This document shows, one piece after another, positions 1 through 11,508 of a stretch of DNA of 35,418 nucleotides. Origin of the DNA: Gammaproteobacteria bacterium (GTDB lineage Bacteria; Pseudomonadota; Gammaproteobacteria; Legionellales; Legionellaceae); contig JAHZKF010000051.1 in NCBI GenBank assembly GCA_022600575.1, forward strand, positions 1 through 35,418, given 5' to 3'. The translations under genes were made by a program, and so were the position numbers. The notes under the pieces are model-generated. The model was not told the DNA's origin. It ran no database searches and worked only from the letters and a program-made list of their open reading frames with translations. The first letter of the stretch is position 1, and the number at the start of each line of letters is the position of its first letter.

Positions 1-114
1 ATACATCATGAGTTCCATTTTTTCAGGATGGTTCCGTGGATTCTTTGTGGTGGTTTTGTAATAACCTGTTCCCGCGGTTGATTCCATTTTTACTTTTACT
101 GTCACAGCAGCCAT
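1..114 (-). CDS. rpmG: 50S ribosomal protein L33, partial (3' end beyond window)
   Basis: Structural protein of the large ribosomal subunit. The 38 codons present start [13 protein letters not shown] and contain [20 protein letters not shown], which closely matches the L33 signature AGTGHFYTTTKN..KPEKLE of E. coli. The gene reads leftwards and its last third or so lies beyond base 1. The start at 114 has a clear AGAGGA ribosome binding site about 7 nt upstream. It follows rpmB by 22 bp, the usual rpmB-rpmG operon of gammaproteobacteria, and is probably transcribed from the promoter at 416-444. It lacks the zinc-binding CxxC pairs in the part seen, so it looks like the C-minus type. Confidence 0.93.
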   Translation of the reverse strand, partial: MAAVTVKVKMESTAGTGYYKTTTKNPRNHPEKMELMMY

Positions 115-136
115 GGGGGTATTCCTCTTTTACGGG

Positions 137-373
137 TTAAATTTTCTCGCCTTTTGCGCGAAGTTTATTGAGTACGGTTTGGATACCAAGCTTATCGATG
201 ATACGAAGGCCTTTCGTACTAATTTTTAAGGTAATAAAACGTGCTTCTTCTTCAACCCAAATTCGGTGATTTTGGATGTTAGGAATAAAACGCCGTTTAG
301 ATTTATTGTTGGCGTGGGAGACCCTGTTTCCTGTGGTGGGTCGCTTGCCTGTTATTTGGCATACTCGTGACAT
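137..373 (-). CDS. rpmB: 50S ribosomal protein L28
   Basis: Large-subunit ribosomal protein of 78 residues, the same length as in E. coli. The N-terminus [16 protein letters not shown], the [14 protein letters not shown] block, and the C-terminal [11 protein letters not shown] and LRAKGEKI segments match L28 along its whole length. An in-frame ATG five codons upstream (388) exists, but the start at 373 is preferred because it reproduces the family N-terminus MSRVCQ and has GGAG 7 nt upstream. First gene of the rpmB-rpmG operon, divergent from trmB. Confidence 0.96.
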   Translation of the reverse strand: MSRVCQITGKRPTTGNRVSHANNKSKRRFIPNIQNHRIWVEEEARFITLKISTKGLRIIDKLGIQTVLNKLRAKGEKI

Positions 374-415
374 GCTGTTGCTCCGCAATGTTTAATTCAA
401 AATGTTGAGTCGCGT

Positions 416-444
416 TTTATACCAAATAATCACTTGGGATGCAA
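416..444 (-). promoter_or_regulatory. sigma70 promoter of rpmB-rpmG
   Basis: Read on the minus strand: -35 TTGCAT (444-439), a 17-nt spacer and -10 TATAAA (421-416). Transcription would start near 408-410 and give a leader of about 35 nt before rpmB. It is the only near-consensus minus-strand pair I found in the 152-bp divergent spacer. Confidence 0.65.
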
Positions 445-464
445 TTAAAAAATGTATAAAAGAG

Positions 465-493
465 GTGACAAGGGAGTCACTTTTGTTTACAAT
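465..493 (+). promoter_or_regulatory. sigma70 promoter of trmB
   Basis: -35 GTGACA (465-470), exactly 17 nt, then -10 TACAAT (488-493), placing the start near 500 and the trmB ATG at 526. A weaker alternative, TTGGGA (434-439) with TATAAA (455-460), has only a 15-nt spacer. Confidence 0.6.
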
Positions 494-525
494 AGGGAAA
501 CTTTGATTTATTTTTAGGCAGTTTA

Positions 526-1212
526 ATGGATAAAGTGCTATATCGCACCATTAAGAGTTTTACGCTACGTGCAGGACGTTTAAGCCCTCGCCAAGCACGT
601 GCTTTAGAGGAGTGGTTGCCGAACTATGTTTTACCTATGCAAACCTCGCCATGGTGTTTGACTGATGCTTTTGGACGTACCGCAGATACAATTGTTGAAA
701 TCGGTTTTGGAATGGGACAATCCCTCGTTCAAATGGCACAAGAAAGGCCTGACGTTAATTTTTTGGGAATAGAAGTGCATCGTGCAGGTATTGGGAGCCT
801 CGTGGCTGATGTACATGATATGGGGCTTACAAATGTACGTGTTGCGCCATATGATGCAGTTCAAGTGTTTCAACAATGTATTGCGCCATGCACATTAGCT
901 GGGATTCAAGTGTTTTTTCCGGATCCATGGCCCAAAGCACGGCACCATAAGCGGCGCTTGATTCAAGCCGATTTTGTGAGTGTATTGGTAGAAGCGATTA
1001 AGATGCAGGGATTTTTACATTGTGCAACAGATTGGGAAGATTATGCCAATCATATGCTTATGGTGTTGAATCAAGAAGATTTATTATGTAATCAGGCAAT
1101 AGATGGTGCATTTTCACCTAAGCCTGATACACGGCCATTGACCAAATTTGAGGCTCGGGGGCAACGTTTAGGTCATGGAACTTGGGATTTGATGTTTAAA
1201 CGAGTGAAATAG
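526..1212 (+). CDS. trmB: tRNA (guanine-N7-)-methyltransferase TrmB
   Basis: S-adenosylmethionine-dependent enzyme forming m7G46 in the variable loop of tRNAs. The 228-residue length is normal for bacterial TrmB. SAM-binding motif I is EIGFGMG (about 58-64), followed by GIEVH (81-85), whose glutamate contacts the cofactor. The catalytic and tRNA-binding motif FPDPWPK (131-137) is followed by HHKRR, and the C-terminal TKFEARG (206-212) is the diagnostic TrmB end motif. The ribosome binding site is weak (AGGCAG). It has its own promoter in the spacer shared with rpmB. The next gene is an orphan giant protein, so trmB is not obviously part of a functional operon. Confidence 0.96.
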   Translation: MDKVLYRTIKSFTLRAGRLSPRQARALEEWLPNYVLPMQTSPWCLTDAFGRTADTIVEIGFGMGQSLVQMAQERPDVNFLGIEVHRAGIGSLVADVHDMGLTNVRVAPYDAVQVFQQCIAPCTLAGIQVFFPDPWPKARHHKRRLIQADFVSVLVEAIKMQGFLHCATDWEDYANHMLMVLNQEDLLCNQAIDGAFSPKPDTRPLTKFEARGQRLGHGTWDLMFKRVK

Positions 1213-1279
1213 CACTTAGGATGTGCGTTGTGGTACTTGGATGGAAGATGTGGAAAAAAGAAAGTTGTAGGTGTGTTTT

Positions 1280-4200
1280 ATGATAACAGCAGCTTACACC
1301 GCATTGATGACAAATGTTGATGATGCTCAAAAAATGTATAAAGCATCCATGGCTATGCTCAAAGATGTTTCTGTGCCACTCGCATTATTAAATGATGGCA
1401 CCTTGTTTTCTGAGACCGTTCATGAGTTAAGAATGTCCTTATTGGATGGTGTATTAAAAAAACCAATTGGTTTTTTATTCTTAAAGAAACTGTCAGAAGC
1501 AGAAAATAGAGTTGCTGAAGCGAGATCAAAAGTAGGTGATGATGCCAATGTAGAAGCAGCATCGATAAAATTTGCAGACGCCGTTAGAAGAGCTAAGGAA
1601 GCCGCTAAAAGAACTAAAATTAAAAGAGATTCCGAAGTTGCAAAGAAAGCTGCAAAGGCCGCGTTAAAGACTGCGGAAGCGATAGCAAAAACGGTAGAAG
1701 CCATAAGTGAGGCGGCTTTAAGTAGTCCTGAGCAACAAGTGCTTGCAAGTGCATCAGAAAGTGCTGCAATTGAAGAAGAAAGGGCTGTGGCTGAGCTAGA
1801 AAGGGTTATACTTGATGCGAGCAGTGAAGAAGTATGTGCAGCAGCCGAACAAAAGGTTATTGAAACAGCAAAAAATGCTTTAGACGCAAAGAATGCGTTA
1901 TTAACAGCACCTGATACACGAAGTGAATCAGAACGAGTAAAAGCCGAACTCATTGAAACCATTAATTCCCTTGTAAGGTATATTGCTGAAATCTTAGAAG
2001 AGCACCAATGGAATGAGCATTTTTTAGCTGAGCTTGGAAGGCCAAGGCCTGAGGCACAAGGTGAGCCTTTTGTTGAACGTGATGAAGATTCTTCTCAAGT
2101 CTCTCAATTTCAGGTTCTTCAAATTAAAAAATTAATGAATTCGCTTTATCATCTTGAGCATGGGTTAAAAGCGATTGAATCACCTGAGCTAAAAAATATT
2201 TTGGAGTATCTTGCCGATGAAAAACCAGAAGAGCCAGTTTCCCAAGTTCCGCAAGCCTATAGTATAGGTGGGACCCTTTTATCAGCGGCTTCCTATTTAA
2301 ATCCTTATAATTGGGCTGTGTCAGCTTATAATACGGCTGCGTCAACCTATACAGCGAGTAAAATTACGTTTAAGGGTTATCAAATTGTCTATCATATTTA
2401 TCGTGCATGTAATTTATTGACACACATTGAACCTGAATTTTTGAGTGCCTTTGGGCCTGAATGGGCGTGGATACAAAAGCATTTACATTCGGAAGGTTTG
2501 GCAAGCAAGATAGCCATGTTTAAAACATTATGGGCTAATCAAAATAGCTCAGAGAATTTGAAAAAAATGGCTTATCTACAAGGCGTTTTATTGGATCAAT
2601 TAAGGCCTAATAAAATGGGTGGAGCTGATTACTCGCTATTGATTCAATTGGCGACAGGTTTTGGTGAAGCACTTGATCATAAAACAGAAGATTTACAAGT
2701 TTCTTTTTCAGATTCAGGTGAGGCATTTAAAACCTTAAAAAAATGGTTGAGTGGGGTACTTAAGGCTGAGACGGTTGATAAATTCGAAGCATTGGTTTCT
2801 GAAGAAATCAGAGCACGGCCAGAAGATGAGAAAAAAAGACTGAGTGAATTAAACGATATTGCTCCTAAATTAGCAAAGGCGTTTGGTCGGTTGAGTGGAA
2901 GAGGAATGTTCTTATCTTTTGATATCGTACATTACGTTTCGATTGCTTGGTATACATCAAAGCTTATTTCGGATATTGCTCAAAAAACAGCTGTATTAAG
3001 TGGTACCTCGCAAACGGTTATTCGGGAAATTGTGGTTGGATTTAGAGATGAATTTTTAGCAGAGTTGGTTGGAGCTGTAGATAAAGCTGAAGAAGCGCTT
3101 TTGTGTGCACCAGGTAGCCTAACAGGACCTCTTATTGCCCAGTTAGATGTTTATTACAAGATGATCATCGAAAAAAGTACTTTTGTTAATTTGACACAAT
3201 TAGGGCCACTGCAAAGTGAAGCATTCACTAGAAAACGACTTGAAATGGCTCGGGCACGACGCGCTAGATATTTGGAAGAAGGGCGAGAGGTTGATGAGAT
3301 ATTGATACCGGCATTAGATTGTTTGACGAACGCTAATCCAAATGATGCTGAAAAAGAGACAATGGCAAGGATGTATCAATTACTTCAGCCTCATATTGAA
3401 AGTGTGGATGCAGGGCTGAGTAACGAACTGATAGCACGTTGGAGCAATGTTGATGATCAGCCTGAATATCCTGTGATAGCCTCACTTTCAGAGAATGATG
3501 CAGATCAAGCCGCAATGCAAAAAACCATTCAAGCCATTCGGATTCGATTAGATAGAATCAAGCGTACGAAAACACTCGCCATTCAAATGACAGATGACTT
3601 AATAGAGGCATCTCTTTTCTCTGTGCATCCGACCTTGCGAGATGAGCCTGTCAAACCAGTGGTAGGAAGCGCACCATCTGAAGTGAGAGAAGTAACCTGT
3701 TTTGGGGATTTAACGCCTGCATCTAAACGCAAAGTTGAAGGATATTTAGTTGCGGATAATACTGAGGGAGTGATTAAGTCTGATAATCCGGATGAGCCTG
3801 ATAGGCCTGATCCAACGAAAGATTCGAGCATTAAAAAAGTAGAAAAAGTACTGGATTCGACACGGGCTAATATTCAAAAGTACGGAATAGATCCAGAAGG
3901 AAATCATGATTCGTCTTTAAGTTTGACACATGTCACTCATACTTTAGGGGAATTAAAAGATTCTTGTGGTATTGTGCAAAATTTACATGATGTTAATTCA
4001 AAAAAAGATTATGTTAGCCAGGGGATTGAGCAGGTTACTTATGTTGGACAGACAATTGAGTTGTTTAATTCTTGGATTAAGGCGTTTGTAGCCATTAAAC
4101 CTTTTGGTGAGGCGGTACATGGCGCTTATACGAGCGGAAGTGAAAAGCTTAAAAGAACCTGTGAGGCACAGACGCGACATTATCGTTTACCTGAGAGTGC

Positions 4201-6007
4201 TGCTTTACCCGATTTGGCTTATTCTGGAATGCATGCAGCGTTGACAGGCCCTGTCCACTTTAAGGCATTAGCAAAGGGTCAATCACATTTATCTGAAACA
4301 AGCAAAAAACAGGCACATACTGAGGCAGAGGCTTTTGCTGATGAAGTGGGCGTATTGGCAGAGCACGTTAGTATTGATGAGTGGTTTATTCGATATCCTG
4401 TGTTGGCATATGATGCGGGACATATGTTGGTTCAGCGTTTAATGTCACGAGAAACCATCGATCAAAAGGTTGTTAAAACCATTAATAAATTATCAGGATC
4501 TGCTTATAAAACAGTGGTGGAACATGGATTAGAGGGACTTAATAATCATGTTTTTCATGAGTTGTTATGTGCTTCAGATGATATGGAGCGCGTACTGACG
4601 CTACCACCAGGGACTTTATCTTTACCGCTTGAAGGGGCAGTAGATGATTATATGAAAGCCTTTTTAGACCCACTAAGCGTGCCTTCAGAAAAATATTTTA
4701 AAGTAAGGGTTAATAAAGAGTCGTTCATAGAACGGGCGACACGACAGCCGCATGGTAGTTCACATGCAGCATTTTTTGATAAGCGCCTTAAAGAAGATGA
4801 GCTGATTAAAAAGCGGGAAGCAGTTGTGCGCGCAGAAGCAATTGATAGGGTCTTTGAACTTGAACTTATGCGGACACAAAAGACGAAAAAGTTTGAGTTA
4901 AAGCATGCAAATAAATTGTATTTGAATGCTTTGAGAAAAACACTGAGACCGGCTATGCAAACTCTGGCCTCAGAAGATAAAGATACAGGTGGGTTTGAAG
5001 ATAGAGTATTTGATTTGATGTACAAACTGCCGATTGATGATTTGAGTGTTTTTGATGAAAGTGCTAATAAAGGCTCTTGTCGTCTGGATGCGATGCGTGA
5101 ATATATTTCAAATCTAGAGGCTTATTTAAAGCCAACGTATGCTGAGAAGCATGGATTTTTATTTTATTTATTTGAAGATAAAAAAACGCATGCAAAAAAA
5201 TTAAAACTGGCTCAAAAACTGCGGGCATTGGTCGATGATAAAAGTAAGCTGCCAAGCGTTCGCATTAAAACTATACAATCGCTTTTGAATGAGCCTGAAT
5301 TTAAAAAAGATATGTCAACTTACAGCGCGTGGTTTTCGTTTACAGGGCTTTTGCGTGCAGTTGTATGGCTTTTGAGTTGTGTTTGGCTTTGTTCGTTTAA
5401 AACAGCAGGTATGACAGCGGTTGATGCTTTAGTTCGAGCAGCTGATATGACGGTGTCGGAATTACAAGTGTTTGATGAATTATATGCAAAAGATTATCGT
5501 CGTTTGGATGCTATGCTTAAGCAAGTTACATTGCTTGAGACCTATTTAAATCCTAAAAAAGATAAATCTTATGTAGAACGCTTTAAATTATTTGAAAATA
5601 AAGAAACGCAAGCGCAAAAACAAAAATGGGTTAAAAAATTGCGACATATTGCAGAAGACAAAGAAAAAACAGGAAAAACAATCAGTCAACGTATTGATGC
5701 TATGCGTGATGTGATGGCTGATCCTGAGTTTAAGCGCGATATGTTAGCTTATTCTGCAATGGATAATGGTTTTACGTTTGAAGCATTTAAGCGTGGTGTG
5801 CTTTGGCTTTTGTCGTGTGTTGGGCTTTATACTTTGCCTTGTGCCGGTGAATATTATGGTATAACTCGGGCGGCGAATCCTAATACTTCATACAAAGAAA
5901 GTCCTTTAATTGATGTGGGTTTATTTCGTAAAAGTGTGCCTTCTACAGAGCGAAATTATACCGCAGAATCGGCTTGTGAGAAGCTTGGTTTAGCTTCAGC
6001 TGCTTAA
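1280..6007 (+). CDS. Giant helical orphan protein with C-terminal internal duplication; possible secreted effector
   Basis: I do not recognise this 1575-residue protein. The frame is also open from a GTG at 1271, but the ATG at 1280 has AGGTG about 6 nt upstream and is the better start. Residues about 75-225 are rich in Ala, Glu and Lys and should form long helices or coiled coil. A more hydrophobic stretch lies near residues 325-350. The C-terminal third holds two copies of a unit of about 140 residues: LSVFDE at 1255-1260 versus LQVFDE at 1395-1400, then RLDAM, an LEAYLKP/LETYLNP motif, EPEFKKDM/DPEFKRDM, and the hydrophobic VVWLLSCV (from about 1361) versus GVLWLLSCV (from about 1506). No signal peptide and no catalytic motif could be named. 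It sits between two conserved housekeeping loci, trmB and hflKC. Large size, helical content and isolation resemble Legionellales effectors, but that is inference. Confidence 0.85.
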   Translation: MITAAYTALMTNVDDAQKMYKASMAMLKDVSVPLALLNDGTLFSETVHELRMSLLDGVLKKPIGFLFLKKLSEAENRVAEARSKVGDDANVEAASIKFADAVRRAKEAAKRTKIKRDSEVAKKAAKAALKTAEAIAKTVEAISEAALSSPEQQVLASASESAAIEEERAVAELERVILDASSEEVCAAAEQKVIETAKNALDAKNALLTAPDTRSESERVKAELIETINSLVRYIAEILEEHQWNEHFLAELGRPRPEAQGEPFVERDEDSSQVSQFQVLQIKKLMNSLYHLEHGLKAIESPELKNILEYLADEKPEEPVSQVPQAYSIGGTLLSAASYLNPYNWAVSAYNTAASTYTASKITFKGYQIVYHIYRACNLLTHIEPEFLSAFGPEWAWIQKHLHSEGLASKIAMFKTLWANQNSSENLKKMAYLQGVLLDQLRPNKMGGADYSLLIQLATGFGEALDHKTEDLQVSFSDSGEAFKTLKKWLSGVLKAETVDKFEALVSEEIRARPEDEKKRLSELNDIAPKLAKAFGRLSGRGMFLSFDIVHYVSIAWYTSKLISDIAQKTAVLSGTSQTVIREIVVGFRDEFLAELVGAVDKAEEALLCAPGSLTGPLIAQLDVYYKMIIEKSTFVNLTQLGPLQSEAFTRKRLEMARARRARYLEEGREVDEILIPALDCLTNANPNDAEKETMARMYQLLQPHIESVDAGLSNELIARWSNVDDQPEYPVIASLSENDADQAAMQKTIQAIRIRLDRIKRTKTLAIQMTDDLIEASLFSVHPTLRDEPVKPVVGSAPSEVREVTCFGDLTPASKRKVEGYLVADNTEGVIKSDNPDEPDRPDPTKDSSIKKVEKVLDSTRANIQKYGIDPEGNHDSSLSLTHVTHTLGELKDSCGIVQNLHDVNSKKDYVSQGIEQVTYVGQTIELFNSWIKAFVAIKPFGEAVHGAYTSGSEKLKRTCEAQTRHYRLPESAALPDLAYSGMHAALTGPVHFKALAKGQSHLSETSKKQAHTEAEAFADEVGVLAEHVSIDEWFIRYPVLAYDAGHMLVQRLMSRETIDQKVVKTINKLSGSAYKTVVEHGLEGLNNHVFHELLCASDDMERVLTLPPGTLSLPLEGAVDDYMKAFLDPLSVPSEKYFKVRVNKESFIERATRQPHGSSHAAFFDKRLKEDELIKKREAVVRAEAIDRVFELELMRTQKTKKFELKHANKLYLNALRKTLRPAMQTLASEDKDTGGFEDRVFDLMYKLPIDDLSVFDESANKGSCRLDAMREYISNLEAYLKPTYAEKHGFLFYLFEDKKTHAKKLKLAQKLRALVDDKSKLPSVRIKTIQSLLNEPEFKKDMSTYSAWFSFTGLLRAVVWLLSCVWLCSFKTAGMTAVDALVRAADMTVSELQVFDELYAKDYRRLDAMLKQVTLLETYLNPKKDKSYVERFKLFENKETQAQKQKWVKKLRHIAEDKEKTGKTISQRIDAMRDVMADPEFKRDMLAYSAMDNGFTFEAFKRGVLWLLSCVGLYTLPCAGEYYGITRAANPNTSYKESPLIDVGLFRKSVPSTERNYTAESACEKLGLASAA
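5014..5835 (+). repeat. Imperfect tandem duplication inside the giant helical gene
   Basis: Two coding units, roughly 5014-5400 and 5434-5835, encode related blocks about 140 residues apart. Shared landmarks in order are VFDE, RLDAM, LEAYLKP/LETYLNP, FEDKKTHAKK/FENKETQAQK, EPEFKKDM/DPEFKRDM and WLLSCV. DNA identity is clearly lower than protein similarity, so the duplication is old. Both units end in a hydrophobic, cysteine-containing segment that could enter or cross a membrane. Confidence 0.75.
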
Positions 6008-6012
6008 TTGGC

Positions 6013-6041
6013 TTGCGTCTGTTCGTGAACCCCCCTAAAAT
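6013..6041 (+). promoter_or_regulatory. sigma70 promoter of hflK-hflC-purA
   Basis: -35 TTGCGT (6013-6018), 17-nt spacer, -10 TAAAAT (6036-6041), in the 69-bp gap between the giant gene and hflK. The spacer ends in a run of six C just before the -10, which faintly recalls a heat-shock (sigma32) CCCC element. Since hflK/hflC modulate the FtsH protease, a dual promoter is conceivable but unproven. Confidence 0.5.
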
Positions 6042-6076
6042 CCTACTTTTCGTTTGGAAACATTGGGGAGTGGTTT

Positions 6077-7242
6077 ATGGGATGGGATGGGCCTGATAAA
6101 GACAAAAAACCGTGGGGTTCAAAAGATCAGCCACCTGATTTAGATGAAGCCTTAAAGCGCTTACAGCGCCAAATTAAGAAAATGTTTTCAGGTGGCGGTA
6201 AGCCAGGTAGCCCTTTAAAGTCAGTGGGAGCCTCTGATGAAAAATCAGACGCGCCAGGGCCTTTCTTAGTCATTTTCTTAGCGCTTGCAGTACTTTTTTT
6301 GTGGGGATTGTCAGGTATTTTTATTGTGGATCCTGCTGAAGAGGCTGCAATTCTTCGTTTTGGGCGATATGTTAAAACCGTTGGACCGGGTCCTCATTGG
6401 ATTCCTCGATTGATTGAATCAAAAGTACTCGTAAATGTTGAGCGAGTTTCGGACTATTCTTATACGGCTCAAATGCTTACGCGTGACGAGAATTTGGTGT
6501 CGGTTGCTTTAGTGGTTCAATATCGTATTGGTGATTTAGAAGCTTATTTGTTTAACGTATCAGATCCAATAGAGAGTTTGCAGCAGGCCACTTCAAGTGC
6601 TTTAAGACAAGTGATTGGTACGACACGATTGGATGAAATTATTACGGAAGGTCGTGAACTGTGGGGCAGCAACGTACAAGAGTCGTTGGTGGCTATTTTA
6701 AGCAGTTATAAAACAGGGATTAAAGTTATCAATGTTTCGCCACAGCCTGCGCGTGCACCTGAAAATGTACAAGATGCATTTGATGATGCGATTAAAGCAC
6801 AAGAAGATGAAAAGCGATTTAAAGAACAAGCGCGTGCCTACGAAGCACGTGTGGTTCCGATTGCAGAAGGAAATGCAAAGCGTGTGATGGCTGCAGCAAA
6901 AGCAAGTGCTGAACAATTTGTATTGCGTGCAAAAGGGGATGTTGCAGAGTTTGTAGCGTTATTGCCTGAGTATTTACGATCGCCTGCTGTTACCAGTGAA
7001 CGTTTGTATTTAGAGGTGATGCAACGCGTGCTAAGCCGTAGTAGTACAATAGTGGTTGACGGTAAAGCAGGCAATCTACTTTATTTGCCGCTAGATAAGT
7101 TGGGTGGGGCAAATAGACCTGCGAATATTGAGGAAACGATGGTTTTGAATCAACATGTTCCATCAAATAATGCAACAGGTTCAGGCGTGTTAGATGGTCG
7201 GCAGACCACAAGACCGACGGAACGTTTAGGGAGGACTACATC

Positions 7243-7246
<4 letters not shown>
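6077..7246 (+). CDS. hflK: HflK, subunit of the FtsH-modulating HflKC complex
   Basis: Inner-membrane SPFH/prohibitin-family protein which, with HflC, cages FtsH and tunes its proteolysis. The 389 residues match HflK: a Gly/Asp-rich cytoplasmic N-terminus with PWGS and PPDLDEALKRL, a single membrane helix at about 61-83, then a periplasmic SPFH domain opening with DPAEEAAILRFGRY. Further HflK hallmarks are LTRDENLVSV, QATSSALRQVIG, a QPARAPENVQDAFDDAI block, and LLPEYLRSP near the C-terminus. About 35 extra, polar residues follow the usual end near LYLPLDKL. The start has a strong GGGGAG site 6 nt upstream. Its stop overlaps the hflC start (ATGA, 7243-7246), so the two are translationally coupled. 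Confidence 0.95.
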
Positions 7247-9466
<2,220 letters not shown>

Positions 9467-9482
9467 CACTTAACGCTATTCT

Positions 9483-9513
9483 CTACGTGCCGTGAACAAG
9501 TCGCGGTACGTAG
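9483..9513. repeat. Palindromic intergenic repeat, copy 1 (purA/asnB spacer)
   Basis: A 31-base imperfect inverted repeat: left arm CTACGTGCCGTGA (9483-9495), loop ACAAG, right arm TCGCGGTACGTAG (9501-9513), with 11 of 13 positions pairing. It is the same element as the copies at 12470 and 21749-21859. It lies 17 nt after the purA stop and has no T-run after it, so it is more a repeated mobile-type palindrome than a normal terminator. Confidence 0.75.
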
Positions 9514-9551
9514 GAAGTAAACAATAATTAATGGATGGGTTTTTAGCTAAT

Positions 9552-11477
9552 ATGTGTGGAATTGCTGGGATTTTTGATACCAAAAAACGTGAAATTCAAG
9601 GCCTTGATAGAAAGCTTGGTGTGATGGGGGAGTTGATTGCGCATCGTGGTCCAGACGCCCATGGTTTTTGGAAGAATGAAACTCAAAATGTTGGGTTTAC
9701 TCATCGTCGTTTAAGTATTCTGGATTTGTCGTCAGAGGCTGATCAGCCGATGAAGGCGGCAACGGGAGATGTGATTGTTTTTAATGGTGAGATTTATAAT
9801 TATATTGAGCTGCGAGAAACATTAAAACCACACTGGTCTTTTAAGACAGATTCAGATACCGAAGTTATTTTAGCGGCTTATCGTGTATATGGCGTTGATT
9901 GTGTTAAGCATTTTAAAGGCATGTTTGCTTTTGTAATTTGGGATGGTGAAAAATTATTCTGTGCACGAGATCATTTTGGAATTAAGCCATTTTATTATGT
10001 TTGGCAAGATGATGTGCTTTATTTTGCTTCAGAGAGTAAAGCGTTACTACCCTTTTTATCTGAGCTAAAAACCAATCGTCAAGCATTTGTTGAATATGTG
10101 ACGTTTCAATACCCGATGGGTGAGCAAACCTTATTTGAGCATGTGCGACAATTAGAGCCTGCACATGCAATGATTGTTACGCCAAATGACACTAAAATTT
10201 GGCGTTATTGGGATGTGCATTATCAGATTGATTATTCTCGTTCAGAAGCTTATTTTTCAAATCGTTTAGAAGAATTAATATCAGAATCAGTTGAGCTACA
10301 TTTACGTGCTGATGTTAATGTAGGCGCTTATGTGAGTGGCGGGATTGATTCGAGTTTAATCGGGCTTTTGGCTTCTGATGAAAAGAAAACCCCTCTTCCG
10401 TTTTTTCATGGGCGTTTTTTAGAAGGGGACGCATATGATGAAAGTCCGTATGCTTTTAGTGTTTCGGAGCAGTCAGGTTCAAAGCTTCATGTTTGTGATA
10501 TTACAGCGAATGATTTTGAGCGTACGTTTCAAAATGTGATGTATCATTTGGATTTCCCTGTTGCGGGGCCTGGTGTTTTTCCACAGTACATGGTGTCTGA
10601 AATGGCATCAAAACATGTTAAGGTGGTTTTGGGTGGCCAAGGAGGAGATGAGATTTTTGGCGGGTATGCACGATATGTTATTGCTTATTTTGAGCAATGT
10701 ATTAAAGCAGCCATTGAAGGAAATTATAAGGAAGGTAATTTTGTCGTCACTGCCGAATCGATTATTCCAAATTTAGAGGTGTTAAAAGCGTATAAACCTT
10801 TACTGAAGCGTTTTTGGAGTAAAGGTTTGTTTGAGTCGCTTGATAAACGTTATTTTTCATTAGTTAATCGCGCACCAGACTTGGAAAAAGAAGTAAGTTT
10901 AAGTCATGCTGAAATAGAGTATGTATATAATAAGTTCTCAGATGTGTTTAATCTTGCTAAATTCGAACGGGCAGAGTCTTATTTTGACAGTATGACACAT
11001 TTTGATTTCAAATGTTTGCTACCAGGTCTGCTTCATGTTGAAGACAGAATGAGTATGGCACATGGTCTTGAAGCGCGCGTCCCATTCCTTTACCATCCCC
11101 TCATTGAATTTATGGCGACAATTCCAGCTAATATCAAATTTGAGAATGGGCGGATGAAGCATTTATTAAAGCAAACTTTTTCAAATGTTTTGCCGAAAAA
11201 GGTATTGAACCGTAAAGATAAGATGGGCTTCCCTGTCCCCTTGACGGAGTGGATGAATGGGGGGCTGAAAGAATATTTATTTGATATTATGCAGACGGGC
11301 CTAAATCGTCAAAATAACTTTATTGATTATAGGCATGTGATGGCCGACTTTGAAAAAGCAGAGCAATTTAGTCGTAAGCAATGGGGATTTTTGTGTTATG
11401 AAGTGTGGCAACAGCAGTTTCATGATCAAATGGCGACTTATCGTAATTTAATTGAGAATCAAGTGGCTGTGTGTTAG
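9552..11477 (+). CDS. asnB: Glutamine-dependent asparagine-synthetase-type amidotransferase (WbmE/WbpS-like, sugar uronamide candidate)
   Basis: Two-domain amidotransferase of 641 residues. The start is set at 9552, not at the in-frame ATG at 9531, because this enzyme class needs the Met-Cys N-terminus: MCGIAGIFD gives the N-terminal nucleophilic cysteine of the class II glutaminase domain. Other glutaminase landmarks are AHRGPDAHGFW, NGEIYNYIELR and ARDHFGIKPFYY. The synthetase domain has the ATP-binding SGGIDSS loop, GGQGGDEIFGGYARY and VEDRMSMAHGLEARVPFL. The family makes asparagine, but members inside O-antigen clusters (WbmE of Bordetella, WbpS of Pseudomonas) are thought to amidate sugar uronic acids. 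Being first in a sugar-uronic-acid island, this copy more likely does the latter. Sequence alone cannot separate the two roles. Confidence 0.9.
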   Translation: MCGIAGIFDTKKREIQGLDRKLGVMGELIAHRGPDAHGFWKNETQNVGFTHRRLSILDLSSEADQPMKAATGDVIVFNGEIYNYIELRETLKPHWSFKTDSDTEVILAAYRVYGVDCVKHFKGMFAFVIWDGEKLFCARDHFGIKPFYYVWQDDVLYFASESKALLPFLSELKTNRQAFVEYVTFQYPMGEQTLFEHVRQLEPAHAMIVTPNDTKIWRYWDVHYQIDYSRSEAYFSNRLEELISESVELHLRADVNVGAYVSGGIDSSLIGLLASDEKKTPLPFFHGRFLEGDAYDESPYAFSVSEQSGSKLHVCDITANDFERTFQNVMYHLDFPVAGPGVFPQYMVSEMASKHVKVVLGGQGGDEIFGGYARYVIAYFEQCIKAAIEGNYKEGNFVVTAESIIPNLEVLKAYKPLLKRFWSKGLFESLDKRYFSLVNRAPDLEKEVSLSHAEIEYVYNKFSDVFNLAKFERAESYFDSMTHFDFKCLLPGLLHVEDRMSMAHGLEARVPFLYHPLIEFMATIPANIKFENGRMKHLLKQTFSNVLPKKVLNRKDKMGFPVPLTEWMNGGLKEYLFDIMQTGLNRQNNFIDYRHVMADFEKAEQFSRKQWGFLCYEVWQQQFHDQMATYRNLIENQVAVC

Positions 11478-11508
11478 TCAGTATTGAGGATAATAGGAGG
11501 ATTAGACA

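Noticed and set aside
1420..1962. A 180-codon minus-strand frame opposite the Ala-rich part of the giant gene
   Set aside because: Its Ser/Ala-rich text is the mirror of Ala/Glu/Lys codons on the plus strand; no ribosome binding site or independent signal.
9483..9513. Hairpin after purA read as a Rho-independent terminator
   Set aside because: No T-run follows it and the same palindrome recurs elsewhere, also inside an operon.
9531..9551. Upstream ATG extending the amidotransferase by seven residues
   Set aside because: It would bury the Met-Cys N-terminus needed for glutaminase activity.
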